From: Rhodococcus sp. EPR-157
GTDB taxonomy: Bacteria; Actinomycetota; Actinomycetes; Mycobacteriales; Mycobacteriaceae
Assembly (NCBI RefSeq): GCF_001647195.1
Contig: NZ_LVCV01000184.1
Location: 1-33,715 of the forward strand
Direction: 5' to 3'
DNA: 33,715 nt
A program made the position numbers and the translations under genes. Under the pieces are notes generated by a model, which worked only from the letters and a program-made list of their open reading frames with translations, made no database searches and had not been told where the DNA came from. Shown piece after piece: positions 15,117-22,359 of this stretch (within the stretch, counting starts at the first letter, position 1; the number at the start of each line of letters is the position of its first letter).

Positions 15117-16679
15117 CTAGCCGAGAATCAGGTCCGCCGCCTTCTCGCCGATCAGGACGCTCGGAGCGTGGGTGTGCCCACGGATGATCGTGGGCATGAT
15201 CGACGCATCCGCGACCCTCAGCTTGTCGACCCCTCGAACCCGCAGGTCAGGGCTGACGACGCTCGACGGGTCGTTGCCCATTCGGCAGGTGCTCACTGGG
15301 TGGTAAAGCGTGTGGGCGTTCTGCTCGAGCGCTTCGGACAACAGGTCCCCGGCATCCTTGGGGCGAACGATGTTGCCCAGCAAGTTTTTCAACGCAGGCT
15401 GCGACGCTATCTCGGTGCACACTCGCAGGCCCTCCAGCATCGCCTGCCGATCCGCACCGTCAGGATCGCTGAGGTAACGGGGGTCGATGATCGGCTTCGC
15501 GAGCGGATCGGATGATCGAAGTGTGATCTCGCCGCGGCTTTCGGGTCGCAGCAGAACTGACCCGATGACTGCAGCATGGGCGTCGGGTGCAATGAGACCT
15601 TCGTCGAAGAACGGTGCTGGCGCATAGATGAGTTCGACGTCGGGAAGCGACAGATCCTCGCGGCTCTTGATGAACCCGTATGCCTCGGCGACGTTCGAGG
15701 TCAGCATTCCGCGCCGTCGAGCCAGGTAGTTCACCAGCTCTGGAATCTTCTCGGCGAAGAAGAGTGAATCGTTCTCGACGCTCCATCCGATCAATGCGGC
15801 CAGGTGATCTGTCAGGTTCTGTCCGACCTGGGGTGCGTGATGCCGCACCGCGATCCCGTGTGATTCGAGCTGCGCTTTGTCGCCGATGCCCGACAACATC
15901 AGCAGCTGCGGGGTGTTCACGGCACCACCGGCGAGGACCACTTCACGGGCGGCCCGGACGGTGTGCGTCCGACCGTCGGACATGTATTCCACACCAACGG
16001 CTGCGGACCCCTCGAACACGATCTTCGACGCGTGAGCCTCGGTGAGTACGGTGAGATTGGCTCGCTTCCGAATCGGCGCGAGATATGCGTCTGCAGTACT
16101 CCAGCGAGCGCCACGCTTCTGGTTGACCATGGTCTGCGAAAAGCCCTTGGGCTCAGGCAAGTTCGCCGGTTCGACGGGGTAGCCGGCCTGTCGTACGGCG
16201 TCGAGGAACGATGTGGTGAGCGCCCGGGGGCTGCGCTGATTCGACACGATCATGGGTCCGCTTCGGCCGGCATCGAGGGCTGTCGTGCCCTCGATGCTCT
16301 CGATCTTGCGGAAGTACGGCACGATGTTCTCGAACGACCACGACGAGTCGCTGAGCGTCGCCCACTCGTCGTAGTCGGCGGCGAATCCGCGTACCCACAT
16401 CATCGCGTTCATCGACGAGGATCCGCCGAGCATCTTGCCGCGTGGCCAGAAGATGCTGCGTCCCTTCAGTTCCGGCTGCGGCTCCGAGTCGTAGTTCCAA
16501 TCGACATCGCTTCGGTACAGCTTGGAGAAGGCAGCAGGAATGTGCGCGAACTTGTTCTTGTCCTGGGGACCTGCTTCGAGCAGAACGACGGTATTGCGTG
16601 GGTCGGCGCTGAGGCGGTTGGCCAACACCGCTCCCGACGACCCTGCTCCGACTACGACGTAATCGACGATCGATGGCAA
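15117..16679 (-). CDS. GMC family oxidoreductase (choline/alcohol dehydrogenase-like)
   Basis: 520 residues from a TTG start, preceded by AGGGG 8 bases upstream. FAD-binding motif VVVGAGSSGAVLANRL at 8-23 and the acidic end LLEAG; GMC signature 1 is GKMLGGSSSMNAMMWVRG near 85-102, signature 2 GGAVNTPQLLMLSGIGD. The active-site histidine is in YHPVSTCRMG, and the second active-site position sits in RGHTHAPSVLIGEKAADLI, where His replaces the more usual Asn of GNTNAP. It oxidises an alcohol to an aldehyde and, 10 bases behind the aldehyde dehydrogenase gene, would feed it. The divergent PucR-type protein at 18596 is the likely regulator. The alcohol substrate is not evident. Confidence 0.93.
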   Translation of the reverse strand: MPSIVDYVVVGAGSSGAVLANRLSADPRNTVVLLEAGPQDKNKFAHIPAAFSKLYRSDVDWNYDSEPQPELKGRSIFWPRGKMLGGSSSMNAMMWVRGFAADYDEWATLSDSSWSFENIVPYFRKIESIEGTTALDAGRSGPMIVSNQRSPRALTTSFLDAVRQAGYPVEPANLPEPKGFSQTMVNQKRGARWSTADAYLAPIRKRANLTVLTEAHASKIVFEGSAAVGVEYMSDGRTHTVRAAREVVLAGGAVNTPQLLMLSGIGDKAQLESHGIAVRHHAPQVGQNLTDHLAALIGWSVENDSLFFAEKIPELVNYLARRRGMLTSNVAEAYGFIKSREDLSLPDVELIYAPAPFFDEGLIAPDAHAAVIGSVLLRPESRGEITLRSSDPLAKPIIDPRYLSDPDGADRQAMLEGLRVCTEIASQPALKNLLGNIVRPKDAGDLLSEALEQNAHTLYHPVSTCRMGNDPSSVVSPDLRVRGVDKLRVADASIMPTIIRGHTHAPSVLIGEKAADLILG

Positions 16680-16689
16680 CGAAAGACCC

Positions 16690-18432
16690 CTATCCGCGCA
16701 GCGCAGAAGCGAAAATGGCGGGCAACTTCGCCCAGGACGGCTTGCCGGCAAATGCAGTCAGCAGACGCCCGGTCGTCGCCGCTGTGCGGTTGTTGACGAA
16801 CCACGGCGGTTTCGGCGAGATCGCCCACTCTCTGTTGACCAGTGATCGAGGCGACGGTCGGAACGGGCCGCGCACCACCGTGCGCTCGGAGCCGTCGATG
16901 AGCAGTGCGTTGTGCACGATGCCGATGCCGCTCTGGACGTCGGCCAGGGTATGACCGGGAAAAGCGCCCCACGTCGCGGCAGCGGACAGGAATGCCAAGG
17001 CGGTCCAGGCATTGACGGCGATCGCGCCGTACCGCAGCTCGGCCAACAACTCGTCGAACCGCCGGCCGTAGCTTTCGATCGTCTTCGGGTGCGCGAGGAC
17101 GTTGACGCCGAGGGTGCCGACGAACTTCTCGTTGACGGTCTCGACCGCCTTGGCGAAGAATTGCTCGCCCTCGTAAGGAAGTTCGACGACGCCGAGAACC
17201 GGAGCGAAGTACTCGGTGTTCAGCAGGGTGGCTTCGTCTCCCGGGTTCAGATCGTCGATCAGCACCCGCCCACCCGGAAGGCGTCGGGCATGGGGGTAAC
17301 TCTCGACGGCCGATTCGACGCGCCCGTCGCTGCCTGGGTAGTAGGGGCGTCTCTGCGGCGCGGCGGCCAGTGCGTCGCGTACTGCCGCGAGGAACTCGTC
17401 GCGCTGTGCCCATCCCGACGACAGCACGATCACCTGTGAGGCGACGCAGTTGTACCCGCCGTTGTGAAGGCGCTGCGTCGCAACGTGTTCCGCCTGAAAG
17501 CGAATGTCGGCGCTACTCCACTCGCCGGGAAGGACGATGGTCGGAGACACTCCGCCCAGTTCGCTGGTGATGGGCTTCGTCAGAAGCGGGTCCCCGGCAG
17601 CCTTGCGGGCGGCACCCGACTCGCCAGGACCGAACACGATGGCGTCGTGGGTGATCGAGCTTCCGGTCATGTGAACGTGGTCGACGAGGTCGTGTCCGAC
17701 GAGATAGCCACCGACTTCGGCGCCGCCGGTCAGAATGCGCACGGCACCGACCTCGATCAGCGGCGCAAGGATCTTCGTGAACACCGGCAGCATCGGATCG
17801 GTGATCGGGTTCAGCTTGAGCGCCACGACGCGATTGTTGGCGATCAACTCGTACAAGGTGTCGAGAGGCGCTATCGACATGATGTTTCCCGCGCCGAGAA
17901 CGACGCCGACGCCGTTGGTGTGTTCGGGTGTCAATTGCGCGAGACCGGCGGTGCGCTGTGCGGTTGCCGCGTCGATTCCCGGCTTCAGCCACACCTGTGC
18001 GCTGAAACCGCTGAGCAGTAGTTGGTCGAATACACCGTGGGGAAGTACCTGAACCGTGGTGCGGCCACCGGGTGCGGTTCCGAATGTCGCGTCCTCGAGC
18101 GGTCCTTTTCCTCGCTCGAGATCGCCCAGTGTTCGGGCGATCGTGGCGGTTCCTCCGGTGAACGCGTACGGGCCGGACATCCATTCTTCGCCGATGAGCG
18201 GTGAGGTGGACTCCAGGCCTTTGATCGCCGCCGCCGCCGCGACCCACTCTTGCGCGTGCTGGACGGTGAGGTCACGGACGCGCTCGATCAGCCGGCGACG
18301 CTGCGAGAGCGAGAGCGATCCCCACGTCTGCTCACCTGCTCGTAGCTCGGCGAGTGCAGTGTCGACGCGAGCGCGGACCTCGGTGTCGGAGTTGTCCGCA
18401 ACGGGTGGGTGGGGCGCGTTGAGTTCGGTCAC
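16690..18432 (-). CDS. Aldehyde dehydrogenase family protein (long form)
   Basis: 580 residues from GTG, with AGAAGAG 8 bases upstream; that is about 80 longer than common aldehyde dehydrogenases. ALDH active-site positions are present: Glu near 291 in TSELGGVSPTIV and Cys near 329 in GGYNCVASQVIVL, with an NAD-binding segment VVALKLNPIT (about 202-211) and the oxyanion Asn in NCVA. The C-terminus after FAGKPSW is an extra short helical tail. It oxidises an aldehyde to an acid and is the first gene of the pair with the GMC oxidoreductase (10-base gap). Together they suggest a two-step alcohol-to-acid pathway. Regulation is probably by the divergent PucR-type activator. Confidence 0.93.
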   Translation of the reverse strand: MTELNAPHPPVADNSDTEVRARVDTALAELRAGEQTWGSLSLSQRRRLIERVRDLTVQHAQEWVAAAAAIKGLESTSPLIGEEWMSGPYAFTGGTATIARTLGDLERGKGPLEDATFGTAPGGRTTVQVLPHGVFDQLLLSGFSAQVWLKPGIDAATAQRTAGLAQLTPEHTNGVGVVLGAGNIMSIAPLDTLYELIANNRVVALKLNPITDPMLPVFTKILAPLIEVGAVRILTGGAEVGGYLVGHDLVDHVHMTGSSITHDAIVFGPGESGAARKAAGDPLLTKPITSELGGVSPTIVLPGEWSSADIRFQAEHVATQRLHNGGYNCVASQVIVLSSGWAQRDEFLAAVRDALAAAPQRRPYYPGSDGRVESAVESYPHARRLPGGRVLIDDLNPGDEATLLNTEYFAPVLGVVELPYEGEQFFAKAVETVNEKFVGTLGVNVLAHPKTIESYGRRFDELLAELRYGAIAVNAWTALAFLSAAATWGAFPGHTLADVQSGIGIVHNALLIDGSERTVVRGPFRPSPRSLVNREWAISPKPPWFVNNRTAATTGRLLTAFAGKPSWAKLPAIFASALRG

Positions 18433-18535
18433 TCGGCTTGCTCTTCTCTCGGTCGGGTCAGCGGTCGTGCCTGTTATTGTCGTCTTTTCGTGTGGTCTGC
18501 GCCATAGGCCGACGCTGTGCAACGCAACCGTGAGA

Positions 18536-18551
18536 TTGTGCCGCCGCACAA
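18536..18551. promoter_or_regulatory. Candidate operator between ALDH and pucR-like genes
   Basis: Perfect dyad TTGTGC-CGCC-GCACAA in the 163-base divergent region. It sits inside a wider inverted repeat, CCGACGC (18509-18515) and GCGTCGG (18562-18568). The position, between the two starts, suits a site for the PucR-type regulator. The symmetry is seen; binding is inferred. Confidence 0.4.
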
Positions 18552-18595
18552 AGCGAATGTGGCGTCGGTTACATCGGTCCCGCTATTGTCGGCGG

Positions 18596-19768
18596 ATGCC
18601 GGAAACCGTCACGCTCAGCGCTCCCGACTCCACCGAGCTTGCCGCACCCTTGATGGCGGTCGCCCCGGAACTTGCCGATGAGTTGGTTCGCCGCATCATG
18701 GCAGCCGAGAACGCGTACGCCGAATCGACGTTTCTCAGTCCAACGCAGCTGCGCGAGGCATGTCTGGCCAATATCACCGACTTGGTCGAGGATCTGGCAG
18801 GTGTCCGTCCTCTGAACTTGGAGTCGGCGAAGGCCGCGGGTCGGTTGAAAGCAGAGCAGGGTGTACCTCTTGCGGCGCTCCTGCACGCGTTCCGTTTGGG
18901 CGGCCGCCTCATCTGGGAAGAACTCATGGCGCGATCCGATACCGACGCACCGAGGACGCTGCTCGGCATGGCAGCGCAGGTGTGGGCGCTGGTCGACGTG
19001 TGTTCGGATGCAGCGGCCGAGGCCTATCGTGTCACCGTCGACGCCAGGGCCGAGCAGGACGCCGACGAGCGCACGCGGTTGGTCCGCGCTCTGTTCGCCG
19101 ACCACGTCGCGAATCCGGCATCGGTGGCCGACGCGCTGCGGACCTTCCGAATCCCTGATCGCGGCTGTTTCGTCGTAGTCTCCGCCGATACTCGATGTTC
19201 CGATGTCACGACACCCGCAGTCGAAGCAGTGTGGGACAGCGCCGTCGACGGGGTGGTCGGGTTGCTGTTCACCCAGTCCGACGTGCTGCTGGAGACCGCG
19301 CTCGACGGTATTGCCGTCGGAGGCGGAAACGTCGGGATCAGTGCTGTGTTCTTCTCGTCGGCAGGAATTCCGAAGGCCGTCGACCAGGCACGTCTCGCCA
19401 GGAAGTGTGCTCCCGTCGATGACGTCGCGCCGACGCGGTACGACGCGGTCCCGGTGCCGCTCCTACTCGCCGGTCGTCCCGAGGCAGGTCGAACCGCGGC
19501 GCAGCAGATACTGGGCGCGCTGCTCGATCTGCCCGAGGATGAGCGTGCGAGCCTGCTGAGCACGCTGGACGCGTGGTTCCGGGCCAGAGGATCCACCACG
19601 GAGGCTGCCCACGGTTTGCACTATCACCGCAACACCGTGCTGTATCGGTTGCGCCGGATCGGCGAGCTGACCGGTCGGGATTTCCTGAACCCGGTTCATG
19701 CGGCCGAACTGTATGTAGGCCTGTGCGCGTATCAATTGTGCTCCGGCGGGGTAGTTCCGGCGACATGA
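18596..19768 (+). CDS. PucR family transcriptional regulator
   Basis: 390 residues. The C-terminus has the PucR HTH_30 domain: LDAWFRARGSTTEAAHGLHYHRNTVLYRLRRIGELTG (about 323-359), with the HRNTVxYRLxRIxxLTG signature, followed by the DLELYVGLCAYQL-like helix. Residues 1-160 form an all-helical sensor-like domain (ELVRRIMAAENAY, LHAFRLGGRLIWEELM) and 160-300 a GGDEF-like CdaR region without a GGDEF motif. A TATTGT -10 ends 6 bases before the ATG, with no Shine-Dalgarno sequence, so the gene looks leaderless. It is divergent from the aldehyde dehydrogenase/GMC operon and probably activates it. The frame is open upstream through the intergenic region, but the family start is here. Confidence 0.92.
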   Translation: MPETVTLSAPDSTELAAPLMAVAPELADELVRRIMAAENAYAESTFLSPTQLREACLANITDLVEDLAGVRPLNLESAKAAGRLKAEQGVPLAALLHAFRLGGRLIWEELMARSDTDAPRTLLGMAAQVWALVDVCSDAAAEAYRVTVDARAEQDADERTRLVRALFADHVANPASVADALRTFRIPDRGCFVVVSADTRCSDVTTPAVEAVWDSAVDGVVGLLFTQSDVLLETALDGIAVGGGNVGISAVFFSSAGIPKAVDQARLARKCAPVDDVAPTRYDAVPVPLLLAGRPEAGRTAAQQILGALLDLPEDERASLLSTLDAWFRARGSTTEAAHGLHYHRNTVLYRLRRIGELTGRDFLNPVHAAELYVGLCAYQLCSGGVVPAT

Positions 19769-19977
19769 CGCACAGAAAAGGCACGACGGTTCAGTGGAAC
19801 TGGGGCCAGGGCACCGGCGAAGGAAAAATCGTCGAGGTGCACACCGACAAGGTGACCCGGACGATCTCGGGCAGCGAGATCACGCGCAACGGAAGCAAGG
19901 AGACGCCCGCGTACCTCATCGAACAAGCGGATGGGCAGCGAGTGCTCAAACTGGACAGTGAGGTCAGTACGTCCTAG
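19765..19977 (+). CDS. DUF2945 domain protein
   Basis: 70 residues, the size of DUF2945 (hypervirulence-associated, Tudor-like beta barrel). Family motifs: KGTTVQWNWGQGTGEGKI at 5-22 and the ISGSEITRNGSKETPAYLI pattern (about 34-52), then GQRVLKLDSEV. It starts inside the PucR stop codon (ATGA), so it is translationally coupled to that regulator. The function of the family is unknown. It converges on the lipase gene with 16 bases between stops. Confidence 0.88.
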   Translation: MTHRKGTTVQWNWGQGTGEGKIVEVHTDKVTRTISGSEITRNGSKETPAYLIEQADGQRVLKLDSEVSTS

Positions 19978-19993
19978 AACGGGCGAAGCCGCA

Positions 19994-20947
19994 TCAGTTG
20001 CTGGCGATGACCACGTCGAGGATCCCAGAGCCCAGGGGAACGGCATCGCACGGCGGGTCGATCGCCGCGGAGGGGTCGAGGGCTGCCAGCACCAGTGCGA
20101 TCGTGGTCGGATCGTAGGTGAACGCGAAGTGCGCGACCTTGGTTTCCGGGCACAAGTCCTGCACCACGATGTTCCGTGCTCCCGAATCTCGCAGCAGGGC
20201 ATTGGTGTACGGCTGGATCACCTCGTCGACCTCGGTGGCGATACTGGTGTAGTCGACGCCGGGGACGGTGTCACCGCCCGAGTTCAATTCGGTGAGGAAA
20301 TCCGATCCCTGCATCAACTGGACCAGGGCGGGCCCGAACTCGGCGGAGACCAGCCGGGTGGCACTCGGAACTGCCTGCAGCGCAGGAGATACGCCGTACG
20401 CAGTTCCACCGTACGTCGGCGACGCGATACCGATCCACTTGTTCACCGCGTCTGCCCCGCCCAGCCGGTTGGTGTAGTAGCGGGTGACTGCGGCGCCCTG
20501 CGAGTAACCGATCAGATCGACTGCAGCAGCACCGGTCGACGCCAACACGCCCTCGGTGAACAGCTCGAGCTCGGCTGCGCTGTCGCGTATGTCGCTGTAC
20601 CCATATGTGGAACCATCGGGTGATTCGCCGTAGTTCAGTGCGTAGGTGCAGTAGCCGGCGGCAGCCAGTACAGGTGCCAGTCCCGCCCAGTCCGAATAGG
20701 CCGTCGAATCGGTGCCGTGAACGAGGATCACCGGGTCGGGGTGATGGCGCGACGGAGTGCACCCGGCTTGGTTCATGCCGGGTGGTGCAGCAGCGGGTTT
20801 GTCCGCCGCGTATCGGATGGCATCGGCGTGGTTGTTCTGCGCGGGGCCTGGAACGTCCGGGATCACGGGCGTAGCCGTCGCCACTGCGCCCCCGAACACC
20901 AGGAGTGCGCACACTCCACACAGTGTCACCGGGATTCGGAAGCTCAC
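19994..20947 (-). CDS. Secreted lipase/esterase, Lipase_2 class
   Basis: 317 residues. The signal peptide is MSFRIPVTLC with hydrophobic GVCALLVFGGAVATA and cleavage near 25. The oxyanion-hole motif is DPVILVHGTDST (71-82); the nucleophile is Ser149 in IGYSQGAAV. Asp241 and His273 (KVAHFAF) are the likely other triad members. Cysteines at 63, 100, 266 and near 300 could form disulfides. This is the alpha/beta-hydrolase family of extracellular triacylglycerol lipases/esterases in actinobacteria. It should be secreted and hydrolyse lipid esters. No pathway partner is adjacent; it stands alone, with its promoter in 20948-21018. Confidence 0.92.
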   Translation of the reverse strand: MSFRIPVTLCGVCALLVFGGAVATATPVIPDVPGPAQNNHADAIRYAADKPAAAPPGMNQAGCTPSRHHPDPVILVHGTDSTAYSDWAGLAPVLAAAGYCTYALNYGESPDGSTYGYSDIRDSAAELELFTEGVLASTGAAAVDLIGYSQGAAVTRYYTNRLGGADAVNKWIGIASPTYGGTAYGVSPALQAVPSATRLVSAEFGPALVQLMQGSDFLTELNSGGDTVPGVDYTSIATEVDEVIQPYTNALLRDSGARNIVVQDLCPETKVAHFAFTYDPTTIALVLAALDPSAAIDPPCDAVPLGSGILDVVIASN

Positions 20948-21018
20948 GCCACGAACTCTATGCCGGAATGCTGTGGCATGTAACAGTGAACGCCGGGTTC
21001 GTCTGTTATTTCACACAA

Positions 21019-21080
21019 CTTTCCCGTGACGCCGAGCAACGGCGACTGCAGCGGCCGCACGAGCTCGGCGTCGGGGAAGG
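21019..21080 (-). terminator. Long hairpin after the GH16 gene
   Basis: GACGCCGAGC (21028-21037) pairs perfectly with 21063-21072, and the outer parts (21019-21025 with 21074-21080) add 7 pairs, one of them G/T, across a small internal loop. The loop itself is GC-rich. It begins 23 bases past the GH16 stop on the minus strand. There is no T tract, so it is a terminator or mRNA-stabilising hairpin by position only. Confidence 0.45.
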
Positions 21081-21102
21081 ACCGGAGGCGTCCGAGGCGG
21101 TC

Positions 21103-22026
21103 CTAGGAGATGCGGCTCGCTTTGACCCAGTCGACACTCATGGTCTGGGGGAAAGTCGTCGAAGCGGGTGCTTTGCCTACCCAGTCGTTACCCACCGCCA
21201 CGTTGAAGAGCACGTAGTGCGGCCAGGCTCCCGAGAATGGCGTCCAGTTGCCGCCCATCGCTTCGTATTGTGCTTTGGTCACCGCAAATCCCTGTACCCC
21301 GTCGACGAACCAGGCGATGCGGTCCGGATACCAATCGACACGGTAAGTGTGGAATCCGTCCGAGAGTGGATTCATACTTCCGCCGGTCTTGATGTCCGTG
21401 CTCGAGTTGTTCTTGGCCGGGCCGTGCATATTGAAGGACGGACCGTTCGTGCCCGGTATTTCGATAACATCTATTTCGCCTTGCCGTGGCCAGTTGTACT
21501 CGTTTCCTGGTTCCAAGCCCAACAACCAGAATGCCGGTAGCAGGCCTGCCGCACGGGGCATCTTTATGGAGGCTTCGAGTCGTACCGGCGGGGTGATCGA
21601 TTGCTTTCCGAAGCTGACCACCCGAGCGCTGGTGAAGTTGTTGGGCGATGCCTTACCGTCCGGCGGGTTCTCCCTGCGGGCGGTGATGTTGAGTGATCCA
21701 CCGGCGACATTCGCGTTGTTCGTCGAGTTGGTGTAGTACTGCTGCTCGCCCGAACTTGCTCCCCACCTTCCGGTTTGGAACCCCCACTTGCTGGGATCGA
21801 CTGCGCCGTTCGAGTTGAACTGGTCCTCCCATAGGAGCGTCACCTGCCCGGGGTTCGACGGTTGGGTCGTCGTGCTGGGTGGCGTCGTCGTCGTGGGAGG
21901 CGCCGTCGTCGTTGTAGGTGCAGGCGTCGTCGTAGCAGGCGGCGTCGTCGGCGCTTGGGGCGGAAAAGCGGGTGGGCCCCACGGAGTCCAGATTAGGGGG
22001 ACCATCAGAAGTGGCATCAATTTCAT
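21103..22026 (-). CDS. Secreted glycoside hydrolase family 16 (beta-glucanase type)
   Basis: 307 residues. The GH16 catalytic motif is GEIDVIEI, with Glu184 nucleophile, Asp186 and Glu189 acid/base. Other family positions: WEDQFNSNG (66-74), YYTN (97-100), a substrate-cleft SARVVSFGKQ, MPRAAGLLPAFWLLG and the C-terminal YHVLFNVAVG-like strand. It fits endo-1,3-beta-glucanase/laminarinase-like enzymes. The N-terminus is a short hydrophobic stretch (MKLMPLLMVPLIW) running into a Pro/Thr linker (about 24-58) instead of a classic AxA site, so the signal peptide or anchor is atypical. An in-frame stop lies four codons upstream and AGGA is 8 bases before the ATG, which fixes the start. It probably degrades external glucan. 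Confidence 0.9.
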   Translation of the reverse strand: MKLMPLLMVPLIWTPWGPPAFPPQAPTTPPATTTPAPTTTTAPPTTTTPPSTTTQPSNPGQVTLLWEDQFNSNGAVDPSKWGFQTGRWGASSGEQQYYTNSTNNANVAGGSLNITARRENPPDGKASPNNFTSARVVSFGKQSITPPVRLEASIKMPRAAGLLPAFWLLGLEPGNEYNWPRQGEIDVIEIPGTNGPSFNMHGPAKNNSSTDIKTGGSMNPLSDGFHTYRVDWYPDRIAWFVDGVQGFAVTKAQYEAMGGNWTPFSGAWPHYVLFNVAVGNDWVGKAPASTTFPQTMSVDWVKASRIS

Positions 22027-22244
22027 CGCTTTTTCCTGTCATGTCAATTTGTCGGGGGAAACAAATTCATAACGAGGTTTCTAGCACGAAAATAGAGGCG
22101 CTTTTGATCTCGACTGGAAATTCGAATAATTCTTCATCTCGTCCTGGGAAACGCCCAGATATTTACGGTCACTATCTCCAGTTTTCGGAGCCTGGACCAT
22201 GTTTCGGTCTGTTTTGGCCGAAGGTAGGGAAGGAGCCGAGGGAG

Positions 22245-22315
22245 AGCCGGTGACGGGAATCGAACCCGCCTCTCAACCTTGGGAAGGTCGCATTCTACCA
22301 ATGAACTACACCGGC
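22245..22315 (-). tRNA. tRNA-Gly (anticodon CCC)
   Basis: 71 bases, no encoded CCA. The acceptor stem GCCGGTG pairs with CACCGGC, discriminator T. The D-stem is GTTC/GAAT, the anticodon stem CGACC/GGTTG with one G/T pair around loop TTCCCAA, giving anticodon CCC (glycine). Variable loop AGAG, T-arm GCGGG-TTCGATT-CCCGT. It follows the GGDEF/EAL gene on the same strand after 44 bases. Confidence 0.95.
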
Positions 22316-22342
22316 GCGGCGGGCCCAGGAGGCCCGCGCCGG
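22311..22342 (-). other. GC-rich hairpin overlapping the tRNA 5' end
   Basis: CCGGCG (22311-22316) pairs with 22337-22342 and CGGGCC (22320-22325) with GGCCCG (22331-22336), leaving a 3-base bulge and a 5-base loop. It lies between the GGDEF/EAL stop and the tRNA and takes in the first bases of the tRNA acceptor stem. It could be a terminator for the upstream operon or a leader structure in tRNA processing; there is no T run. Confidence 0.4.
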
Positions 22343-22359
22343 ACCACTCTAGCAGGTGC

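Noticed and set aside
22203-22222. Terminator downstream of tRNA-Gly
   Set aside because: A 7-bp stem with one G/T pair and no T tract on the minus strand; could be chance.
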